From NCBI RefSeq assembly GCF_905187505.1, contig NZ_CAJJIC010000049.1, positions 1 to 14,891 on the forward strand: a DNA stretch of 14,891 nt, given 5' to 3'. The DNA is from an uncultured Mailhella sp. GTDB taxonomy: Bacteria; Desulfobacterota; Desulfovibrionia; Desulfovibrionales; Desulfovibrionaceae. Below, in pieces: positions 1 through 5,230 of the stretch (positions are counted from its first letter, which is position 1; each line of letters begins with the position of its first letter). The notes beneath the pieces were generated by a model that was not told the origin of the DNA, did not search any database, and was given only the letters and a program-made list of their open reading frames with translations. A program made the position numbers and the translations under genes.

Positions 1-8
1 CATTGCCT

Positions 9-33
9 TTCCGGGGTCCGGGGCGGAGCCCCG
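9..33. repeat. GC-rich palindromic element, copy 1
   Basis: The core GGGGTCCGGGGCGG is followed by AGCCCCG. CGGGGC (19-24) pairs with GCCCCG (28-33) around a GGA loop. An almost identical core recurs at 5170-5191. In both places the hairpin is followed on the plus strand by CTGC and a pyrimidine-rich tract, and lies just 3' of a minus-strand gene. It reads as a dispersed extragenic palindrome; no function is evident. Confidence 0.6.
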
Positions 34-34
34 C

Positions 35-88
35 TGCCTTTCCTGCGTTTCCTGCCTTTCCTGCCTTTTCTGCCTTTTCTGCGTTTAA
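35..88. repeat. 9-bp tandem repeat (tgcctttcc)
   Basis: Six consecutive 9-base units start at 35, 44, 53, 62, 71 and 80, with variants tgcctttcc, tgcgtttcc and tgccttttc. The period is exact and only single-base substitutions separate the units. The tract is pure pyrimidine apart from one G or two per unit and sits between the GC palindrome and the outer-membrane protein gene's terminator. Confidence 0.75.
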
Positions 89-117
89 AAAAAAGGGAGA
101 AGGACGGGCCTTCTCCC
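87..117 (-). terminator. Intrinsic terminator of the outer-membrane protein gene
   Basis: Read on the minus strand, a perfect 9-bp stem (GGGAGAAGG, 109-117, pairing with CCTTCTCCC, 95-103; loop 104-108) is followed directly by eight U (A-run 87-94 on the plus strand). It lies 21 bases beyond the stop codon at 139, the normal spacing for a rho-independent terminator. Confidence 0.92.
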
Positions 118-138
118 GAAAGGCTGGGTGTGGTGGGA

Positions 139-777
139 TCAGAAGGAGACGCGCAGGCCGAGGGAGAACTGGTGCATGCTGATGGAGTCGGCGCGGAGGT
201 TGTAGCCGTTGTAGCCGGACTCGCCGTCGCCGGTGAAGAGGTAGCGATAGCCGAGGTCAGCGGAGACATTGGGGGTAAAGAAGTAGGAGCAGCCGACGCC
301 GATCTGACCGGCGAGCTTGACGTCGGTATCGGAGGCGCCGTAGTGGAAGCCGGCGACGTCGGCGTTGCCGCGGGTATTGGCGAAGGCGAGGCCTATGCCT
401 GCGCCGACGTAGGGGGTGAAGTCCATGATGTTGGTGATGTCCCAGTAGCCGTTGACCATGAGGGTCTGCACGCGGGACTCGGCGTCGCCGAAGGGCACGC
501 TTTTATCGACGCGGCTGTTGTAGCCGTATTCGACTTCGGCGCGGAGGGGCATGCCGTACATGACGCTGAAATCGTAGCCGCCGGCGAGGGAGAATCCGGC
601 GATGCCGCGGGTGCTGTCGCTGCTGCCGGAACCGGCGGGGGTAGTCACCTTCCAGTCGGTATTCTGGAATCCGGCGACGAACTTGGGAGCGACATAGAAG
701 CCCGTGTCTCCTGCCTGCGCGGCGCAGGGCAGCGCGAGGAGAAGCGCGAGAACGGCGGCAAGACAAAACTTCTTCAT
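139..777 (-). CDS. Outer-membrane beta-barrel protein (opacity/OmpA-barrel-like)
   Basis: A 212-residue exported protein. The start at 777 is chosen because an AAGGAGA ribosome site (784-790) precedes it and because a typical signal peptide begins there: basic MKKF, a hydrophobic core of Leu/Ala, and cleavage probably after AQA (residues 20-22). An in-frame extension upstream exists but is Arg/Pro-rich and unlike protein. The mature part alternates short amphipathic strands rich in Gly, Tyr and Phe (for example YVGAGIGLAFAN and LGYRYLF) and ends in ...LGLRVSF. A C-terminal Phe is the usual BAM-complex signal. Size and pattern match the small 8-strand porin-like/opacity family (OMP_b-brl type). 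Ligand or function cannot be told. It has its own promoter (835-863) and terminator (87-117), so it is probably monocistronic. It diverges from the small lipoprotein gene at 1211. Confidence 0.9.
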   Translation of the reverse strand: MKKFCLAAVLALLLALPCAAQAGDTGFYVAPKFVAGFQNTDWKVTTPAGSGSSDSTRGIAGFSLAGGYDFSVMYGMPLRAEVEYGYNSRVDKSVPFGDAESRVQTLMVNGYWDITNIMDFTPYVGAGIGLAFANTRGNADVAGFHYGASDTDVKLAGQIGVGCSYFFTPNVSADLGYRYLFTGDGESGYNGYNLRADSISMHQFSLGLRVSF

Positions 778-834
778 GAGAAATCTCCTTTTAAAAAGCA
801 GGAAGGGCGCAAGGGCCGGAAACATCTTTCTTTC

Positions 835-863
835 TGGATAGAGAAGCGCGCGGATTAAGTCAA
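835..863 (-). promoter_or_regulatory. Sigma70-type promoter of the outer-membrane protein gene
   Basis: On the minus strand, TTGACT (858-863) is followed after exactly 17 bases by TATCCA (835-840). The -35 box matches 5 of 6 consensus bases; the -10 box is weaker. This would give a leader of about 50 nt before the start codon at 777. Confidence 0.55.
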
Positions 864-1053
864 CAAGTCGAGGGAACGGGCACGTGCGGAACGCTTCCGC
901 CTTTCTGCCGCGGCTGATTTCGAAAGGCGTCCGGGGCGCGGGAGCAGCTCTTTTTTCGGGGGCATGTGCGGAACATGCGGATGCGGGGCGCCGCCTTTTT
1001 CCGCGGGGGCAAGTCTTACGGTCCGGGCGCGGAACCGGCAGAAAGAGCACGGC

Positions 1054-1082
1054 TTGACCGTGCGGAAGGATGCGTTTACCGT
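1054..1082 (+). promoter_or_regulatory. Weak promoter candidate for the small lipoprotein gene
   Basis: TTGACC (1054-1059) lies 17 bases before TACCGT (1077-1082). The -35 box is good and the -10 box poor. It would leave a leader of about 120 nt before the ATG at 1211. No better candidate was seen. Confidence 0.25.
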
Positions 1083-1210
1083 GACCGTGCCGGAGCAGCG
1101 ACGGAACAGGGCCGAACGACCCTCCTTCCGAAACGTCCGATTCGCGCCCGGCTCCCGCAGGGCGACCCAGCCTCCGGCGGGAGAAGAACCGCAACCAGGC
1201 AGGAGAACCC

Positions 1211-1372
1211 ATGCAGCGCTTCGTCACCGTGGTCTTGCTGACCGTTCTGGCGCTTTCGGCCGGATGCTCGTGGATAGGAGAAACGGCGGGACGCGCCAAG
1301 GCCGGCGTGGAAAACGCCATAAGCGACACGAAATCCGGCTATCACAAAGGCTACGCCGAGGGCAAAAGCTGA
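1211..1372 (+). CDS. Small lipoprotein, 53 residues
   Basis: A short gene that a 60-residue length cut-off would miss. The ATG is preceded by AGGAG (1201-1205) at 5-base spacing. The N-terminus MQRFVTVVLLTVLALSAGC is a classic lipoprotein signal: one Arg, a hydrophobic stretch, and a lipobox with Cys19 as the lipidated residue. The mature peptide has only 35 residues, is hydrophilic and probably helical (ETAGRAKAGVENAISDTKSG), with a Gly/Tyr-rich end (YHKGYAEGKS). Position +2 is Ser, not Asp, so outer-membrane sorting would be expected under the E. coli Lol rule. The role is unknown; it resembles small envelope lipoproteins of the entericidin or peptidoglycan-linked size class only in architecture. 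It is transcribed divergently from the outer-membrane protein gene and convergently with the GT2 gene. A terminator candidate lies at 1478-1502. Confidence 0.8.
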   Translation: MQRFVTVVLLTVLALSAGCSWIGETAGRAKAGVENAISDTKSGYHKGYAEGKS

Positions 1373-1378
1373 TACGGC

Positions 1379-1429
1379 GTCGCCCTTCCCTCAACGACGC
1401 CCTTCCTTCCATGACGCCCTTCCGGGCGG
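1379..1429. repeat. 17-bp tandem repeat, three copies
   Basis: The block cgcccttcc recurs at 1381, 1398 and 1415, each as part of a 17-base unit beginning g(a/t)cgcccttcc. The units diverge only in their last six bases. It lies in the convergent gap just after the small lipoprotein stop codon. Confidence 0.6.
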
Positions 1430-1477
1430 CCGCCGTTTCCGGGCGGGCCGTGCTCCGGGCTCACTTCCGAAAGGCGC

Positions 1478-1502
1478 GCGGCCTTGTGCGGCCGTTCTTT
1501 TT
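1478..1502 (+). terminator. Candidate terminator of the lipoprotein gene
   Basis: CGGCC (1479-1483) pairs with GGCCG (1490-1494) around a 6-base loop, followed by TTCTTTTT (1495-1502). The stem is only 5-6 bp but fully GC. It is about 106 bases after the lipoprotein stop and before the convergent GT2 gene. Confidence 0.5.
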
Positions 1503-1650
1503 GCCTGCGCGGGGAGCGGACGCCTTTCCGCCATCTCTGCGCGGCGAGGCCGCACGTTCCCGCGTTTCCGGGCCGGACTTTTTTCGTTCGGAGCGATCTG
1601 CGGAGGCGTCCGGCGTCGCGACCGGCCGTCACGGGGAAAAAGGCGCGGCG

Positions 1651-2526
1651 CTACACCTTTCCTTCGCGCCCCGTGATGCGGGGAAGGCTGGTTCTTCCCA
1701 TCCAGAGGGGAATGACGTCGAAGAGCAGCCAGCGCGTTTCCTTGTAGGTGCGCGTTATGGTGAGCAGCGGCAGTCCGAGCAGGCGATAGCGGCGTATCTC
1801 CAGGAGCTTCGTGCGGGCCATGGCCCACAGTTCCGGGTTGTCCCTGCGGGCGAAGCACAGCACGCCCTGCTTGGCGGCCTCCATGGTGCGGGCTCTTCTG
1901 TGCGAGGTGTTGCCGCTCCAGGAGCGGTACATGAAGAGTCTGTCGGGCAGCGCGGCGAACAGGGTGAAGGGAATGAGACGGCAGAACAGGGCATGATCCT
2001 CGGCGGGGCTGAACATTTCCTCGTAGCGGATGCCGTTTTCGACAAGCACGGAGCGGCGCAGCATGGTGGCGGGATGACACATGTCCCCGCAGTGCACCAG
2101 AAGCGCTTCCTTTATGGTCACGTCGTCCAGCGGCAGACGGGAAACGCCGGGCCTGTCCATGGTGGAGAACTGGCAGCCGAGCACCCCTACTTCGGGATGC
2201 GCGTCGAGAAAGGCGGTCTGTTTTTCGAGGCGTTCGGGCAGGGACACGTCGTCGTGATCCATGACGGCGAAATACTCGCCTCGCGCCATGTCCATGAGTC
2301 TGTTGCGGGTCCGGGAAATGCCGAGATTGCGTTCGTTTTCGGCATAGACGATGCGCGGATCATGAAACGAGCGCACCACCTCTTCGAGCCCCTGCACTGT
2401 GGAGCCGTCGTTGAGAATGAGCAGCTCAAAATCCGTGAAGGTCTGCGACAGCACGCTCTGCACGGCCTCGCGCAGATGTTCGGGACGGGTGTTGTATACG
2501 GGCATGAGGACGGAAACTTTCGGCAT
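1651..2526 (-). CDS. Family 2 glycosyltransferase
   Basis: A 291-residue cytoplasmic GT-A fold enzyme predicted to move a sugar from a nucleotide-sugar donor to a glycan acceptor. Visible motifs: the N-terminal nucleotide-binding strand VSVLMPVYNT (residues 4-13), LNDGS (38-42), the metal-binding MDHDD (89-93), and SPAEDHALFCRL (173-184) with the acidic pair expected for the catalytic base. The ATG at 2526 is preferred: AGAGG sits six bases upstream. An in-frame TTG at 2532 abuts that site and is rejected. It is the last glycan-locus gene on this strand and is separated from hddC-gmhB by 302 bases, so it may be expressed by read-through or from an unseen promoter. The donor sugar cannot be assigned. 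GDP-heptose made by the neighbours is one possibility, by context only. Confidence 0.9.
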   Translation of the reverse strand: MPKVSVLMPVYNTRPEHLREAVQSVLSQTFTDFELLILNDGSTVQGLEEVVRSFHDPRIVYAENERNLGISRTRNRLMDMARGEYFAVMDHDDVSLPERLEKQTAFLDAHPEVGVLGCQFSTMDRPGVSRLPLDDVTIKEALLVHCGDMCHPATMLRRSVLVENGIRYEEMFSPAEDHALFCRLIPFTLFAALPDRLFMYRSWSGNTSHRRARTMEAAKQGVLCFARRDNPELWAMARTKLLEIRRYRLLGLPLLTITRTYKETRWLLFDVIPLWMGRTSLPRITGREGKV

Positions 2527-2828
2527 GCTCAACCTCTTTGGGACAAGATGATTCGGAATCGTTCACGCTGACTCGGCGCTCCCGGGACAGACGACGAAGC
2601 GCCGGATCGCGTGGCGGAGCTCCGGCGCGGAAGAAGGACGCGGCCGTTGCCGCACAGGCTCCCCGGAGAGAAACGGCGATCCTCGGCGTGAAGGGGAAAC
2701 GCTCCGACATTTCCGCCTTTCTGCCATGGCAGCGTCTCCCGTCCCATCATGCTTACGCTCTTTTGCCGGAGGCTGTCCAGAGAGCGGCGGCAGGATTTTC
2801 GGCCGGAAGGCGCCGGAGCGCCGCCCCG
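2527..2828. other. Intergenic gap with nothing recognisable
   Basis: 302 bases between two minus-strand genes. No clear promoter, hairpin with a U-run or conserved small gene was seen. A 73-codon ATG-started frame crosses it on the minus strand, but its product is rich in Arg/Ser/Pro with no motif and it has no convincing ribosome site. Confidence 0.5.
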
Positions 2829-3968
2829 TCACGGTGTGACGAGCACGGCCTTCACGCCGCAGCGCTCTGCGGCTTCCAGGTCGCTTCGACTGTCGCCGAA
2901 GAGAAGACAGTCGGAAGGGTCGAGCTCGAAGTCGGCAAGAGCTTTCTGCAGAAGGCCGGGCTCGGGCTTGCGGCAGCGGCACGGCCCGGTGAAGTCGGGA
3001 TGATGCGGACAGAAGTAGAAGGCGTCCACGTGCGCGCCCTTTTCCTTCAGCCTCGCGTTCATGACGCGGTGCAGGGCGCGCACGTCGTCCTCGTCGTAGA
3101 GTCCGCGGGCGATGCCCGACTGATTGGTCACCACCACGACCCTCCAGCCCCAGGCGTTCCAGCGGGCGATAAATTCCGGCATGCCCTCGACGAAGCGGAG
3201 GTTTTCCGCGCTGTGCAGATGTCCCACATCCTCGTTGATGGTGCCGTCCCTGTCGAAGAACACGACGGGCCGCTTTTTCACGCGGCCGGGCAGCTCGCGG
3301 CAGGCGCGGAAATAGTCGTCGGGAACGCCCATGTCCACAAAGAATCCCTCGGAAACAAAGGCGAACACGTCCTGCTGCCGCACGCAGGGCTCGAACACGT
3401 CCTTTTCCAGCGAAAAGACGCGCTTCGGCACGGAGGAAAGAAAATCCCTGTCCATGAGACAGCAGCCGCCGTTGACCAGTCCTTCGGACCCCGGTTTCTT
3501 TTCCATGAACGCCTCGATGCGTCCGCCCTCCCCCACGCGGATGAGTCCGTAGCGGCCCGCGTCGCGCATGGGACGCACCGCCATGACGAGACGGGCGCCC
3601 TTTTCCTTTTTAAAGGCCGCCATGGCCGCAAGATCCACATCGAAGAGCGTGTCGCCGTTCAGCACGAACACGGCGTCGTCGCGACACAGGGCAAGAGCCT
3701 TCTTCACCGCGCCGCCGGTGAGAAGCGGCTCGTCCTCCACGGAGTAGACAAGCCGCGCGCCGCGGTAGAAGTCTCCGAACGCTTCCATGATTTTTTCGCG
3801 CATGTAGCCCACGGCCAGCACCACGCGATCCACGCCGCAGTCCGTGAGATAATCCAGAACATAGCGCAAAAACGGCCTTCCGCCCACGGAAGCCATGGGC
3901 TTGGGCCGATCGGAAACCACGCTTTTCAGTCTCGTGCCGAATCCTCCGGCAAGAACGACGGCTTCCAT
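2829..3968 (-). CDS. hddC-gmhB: Fused heptose-1-phosphate guanylyltransferase and heptose-bisphosphate phosphatase
   Basis: A 379-residue two-domain enzyme. Residues 1-228 are a sugar-nucleotidyltransferase: LAGGFGTRL (6-14) with the signature Lys in RPKPM (21-25), NGDTLFDVD (104-112) and a product-site segment LVNGGCCLMD (164-173). This matches HddC, which joins GTP and D-glycero-alpha-D-manno-heptose 1-phosphate. Residues 233-379 are a HAD phosphatase of the GmhB type: FFDRDGT (237-243) with the Asp pair D239/D241, TNQSG (281-285), zinc ligands C320, H322, C330 and C332, RKPEPG (333-338) and GDSRSDLEAA (358-367). GmhB removes the 7-phosphate of heptose 1,7-bisphosphate, the step just before HddC. 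The two are usually separate proteins, so the fusion joins consecutive steps in reversed order. Its start overlaps the gmhA stop as TAATG, implying translational coupling. GDP rather than ADP is inferred from hddA next door. Confidence 0.9.
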   Translation of the reverse strand: MEAVVLAGGFGTRLKSVVSDRPKPMASVGGRPFLRYVLDYLTDCGVDRVVLAVGYMREKIMEAFGDFYRGARLVYSVEDEPLLTGGAVKKALALCRDDAVFVLNGDTLFDVDLAAMAAFKKEKGARLVMAVRPMRDAGRYGLIRVGEGGRIEAFMEKKPGSEGLVNGGCCLMDRDFLSSVPKRVFSLEKDVFEPCVRQQDVFAFVSEGFFVDMGVPDDYFRACRELPGRVKKRPVVFFDRDGTINEDVGHLHSAENLRFVEGMPEFIARWNAWGWRVVVVTNQSGIARGLYDEDDVRALHRVMNARLKEKGAHVDAFYFCPHHPDFTGPCRCRKPEPGLLQKALADFELDPSDCLLFGDSRSDLEAAERCGVKAVLVTP

Positions 3969-4621
3969 TACCGATCACCTCCAAAAAATTCCTCTTCCAG
4001 CGCCAGACAGAGCGCGTGATACACGGGAAGATGACGCTCCTGAATTTCCCACGTGCTCGATCCGGGCACCACCACGGCCACGTCGGCCATGCGGGCAAGG
4101 TCTCCGCCGTCCCTTCCGGCAAGGGCGACGACGGACAGTCCCGCGGCGCGGGCCACCCGTGCGGCCTGCACCACGTTCTTCGAGCGGCCAGAGGTGGACA
4201 CGGCCAGAAGCGCGTCGCCGGCACGCCCCAGACCCAGCACCTGCTGGGCGAACACAAGCTCGGCCGCCTCGTCGTTGGCATAGGCGGAAATGAGCGCCGC
4301 CTCGCCGCAGAGCGACTGCACGGGCAGGGCCGCCTGAAGATGTCGCAAAAGGAATTCCGCCTCCTGCGGCCACATGGCCGCCAGCCGCTCCCGGAAATCC
4401 GGGGCCAGCGGTCGGGGCAGCGCAAAGCTCTTCATGAGCTCGCCCGTCACGTGAAAGGCGTCGGCGCAGCTTCCGCCGTTGCCGCAGACAAAAAGCCTGC
4501 CCCCGGAACGGAACACGCCGGTCAGACATTCCAGCGCCGCCACCATGTCGCCGCGGCATCCCTCAAGTTCGGGATGCCCTGCCATAAGCTCGTCCACGCG
4601 CAAAAGCGCCCTTGCCTTCAT
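3968..4621 (-). CDS. gmhA: Sedoheptulose 7-phosphate isomerase
   Basis: A 217-residue SIS-domain enzyme that converts sedoheptulose 7-phosphate to D-glycero-D-manno-heptose 7-phosphate, the first committed step of activated heptose synthesis. The sugar-phosphate loop CGNGGSCADAFH (46-57) and STSGRSKNV (142-150) are clear. The metal/catalytic residues expected from E. coli GmhA appear as H57, E61, Q194 and H197/H202, in the segments DAFHVTGEL and QERHLPVYHALC. It is somewhat longer than the roughly 192-residue E. coli protein; the extra length falls around residues 68-100. The start at 4621 has a modest AGG seven bases upstream. It overlaps hddC-gmhB by one base. Upstream lie 609 bases of repeats separating it from hddA, so it may need its own promoter, which I could not identify. 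Confidence 0.92.
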   Translation of the reverse strand: MKARALLRVDELMAGHPELEGCRGDMVAALECLTGVFRSGGRLFVCGNGGSCADAFHVTGELMKSFALPRPLAPDFRERLAAMWPQEAEFLLRHLQAALPVQSLCGEAALISAYANDEAAELVFAQQVLGLGRAGDALLAVSTSGRSKNVVQAARVARAAGLSVVALAGRDGGDLARMADVAVVVPGSSTWEIQERHLPVYHALCLALEEEFFGGDR

Positions 4622-4672
4622 GCAACTACCTGCCTTTTTTACCTTTTTACCATCGACCGAGTGACGCCGACG

Positions 4673-4781
4673 CCCGAGTGACGCCCTCTCCCGTCAGCGC
4701 CGGACACGCTGTACGGGCACGGGACTTGCACGACGCCCGCCGCGTTTAACGGCGGAAGTGAATTCCGCCTACTTGCGGTCG
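4673..4781. repeat. 109-bp structured repeat, copy A
   Basis: Nearly identical to copy B 13 bases away and to the partial copy C at 14808-14891. The shared core includes GGACACGCTGTACGG, GGGACTTGCACGACGCCCG, CGTTTAACGGCGG and CTACTTGCGGTCG. Two overlapping hairpins can form: CCGCCG (4737-4742) with CGGCGG (4750-4755), or GGCGGAA (4751-4757) with TTCCGCC (4763-4769). They share bases, so they exclude each other. Confidence 0.88.
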
Positions 4782-4794
4782 ACATTTCCCTTCT

Positions 4795-4903
4795 CCCGAG
4801 TACCGCGAGCGCCCGTCTGCGCCGGACACGCTGTACGGACGCGGGACTTGCACGACGCCCGCCGCGTTTAACGGCGGGAGTGAATCCCGCCTACTTGCGG
4901 TCG
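4795..4903. repeat. 109-bp structured repeat, copy B
   Basis: Same length and core as copy A. Relative to copy A, its second hairpin is GGCGGGA (4873-4879) with TCCCGCC (4885-4891) around the same GTGAA loop. An A-T pair in copy A has become a G-C pair here, so pairing is kept while sequence changes. Confidence 0.88.
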
Positions 4904-4936
4904 TCGGCCGGGCTCCTGACGTCGCCCGGGGCCCCC

Positions 4937-5047
4937 GAGCGTTGAAAAACGGCCTTTGCGCTGCAAACGGAAGCCCGCCCGAGCGTTGAAAAACGTCATT
5001 CCGCTGCAAACGGAAGTCCTCCCGGGCGCTGAAAAACGGCCTTTGCG
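4937..5047. repeat. 44-bp tandem repeat, 2.5 copies
   Basis: Units begin at 4937, 4981 and 5024 with gagcgttgaaaaacg or gggcgctgaaaaacg, continue with ctgcaaacggaag, and have a 43-44 base period. The third unit breaks off after ggcctttgcg (5047). Each full unit contains a small inverted repeat (ttccg-ctgcaaa-cggaa in unit 2). No gene overlaps it. Confidence 0.75.
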
Positions 5048-5145
5048 TCACGCTCCTCTGCCCTTTCCGCCTTTTCAAAGCTCTGCGTCGAGCTCTGCGT
5101 TCCGTTTCCGCCGCGCGGCGCAGCCGCAAGGCGAAACGAGGGGGC

Positions 5146-5191
5146 CCGGGGGAAATCATTTCCCCCGGCGGGGTCCGGGGCGGCGCCCCGG
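5146..5191. repeat. Double GC palindrome, possible 3' end of hddA mRNA
   Basis: The first hairpin is a perfect 10-bp stem, CCGGGGGAAA (5146-5155) with TTTCCCCCGG (5159-5168), loop TCA. The second is CCGGGGC (5175-5181) with GCCCCGG (5185-5191), and shares the GGGGTCCGGGGCGG core with 9-33. It starts 40 bases past the hddA stop (5231). No U-run follows on the minus strand, so it is a stabilising or dispersed palindrome rather than a classical terminator. Confidence 0.7.
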
Positions 5192-5230
5192 CTGCTCCTG
5201 CCTGTCCCCTTCCTCTCTGTCCTTCGGCTT

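Larger units (their letters stand above)
778..1210. other. Divergent intergenic region
   Basis: 433 bases between the outer-membrane protein gene and the lipoprotein gene. It holds the minus-strand promoter at 835-863, a weak plus-strand promoter candidate at 1054-1082, a small hairpin (GCGGAA CGC TTCCGC near 886-900), and a 6+5+6 inverted repeat GCATGT-gcgga-ACATGC at 962-978 that could be an operator. No convincing gene is visible. Confidence 0.6.
4622..5230. other. Repeat-filled gap between hddA and gmhA
   Basis: 609 bases with no believable gene on either strand. From left to right it holds: a short A/T-rich leader of gmhA; two copies of a 109-bp structured repeat (4673-4781 and 4795-4903); 2.5 copies of a 44-bp tandem repeat (4937-5047); a GC-rich low-complexity stretch; and a double palindrome (5146-5191). 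Several frames remain open across it only because of the base composition. Confidence 0.8.

Noticed and set aside
964..1010. Plus-strand start MCGTCGCG, reminiscent of the HypB N-terminus
   Set aside because: Nothing after the Cys motif resembles HypB, there is no GTPase domain, and the frame runs on as a shadow of the GT2 gene. The ATG lies in a small inverted repeat.
778..1329. N-terminal extension of the outer-membrane protein to 396 residues
   Set aside because: The extension is Arg/Pro-rich, would bury the signal peptide, and crosses the promoter and ribosome site of the short form.
2529..2750. 73-codon minus-strand frame between hddC-gmhB and GT2
   Set aside because: It starts with ATG but has no convincing ribosome site, overlaps the GT2 start and encodes a Ser/Arg-rich sequence without motif.
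2538..4019. Plus-strand open frame of 493 codons opposite hddC-gmhB
   Set aside because: No domain or ribosome site; the opposite strand encodes a clear two-domain enzyme that overlaps gmhA as expected for an operon.
4673..5047. CRISPR array
   Set aside because: The two repeat families have units of 109 and 44 bases with no spacer pattern of 25-40 unique bases between short repeats, and no cas genes are near.
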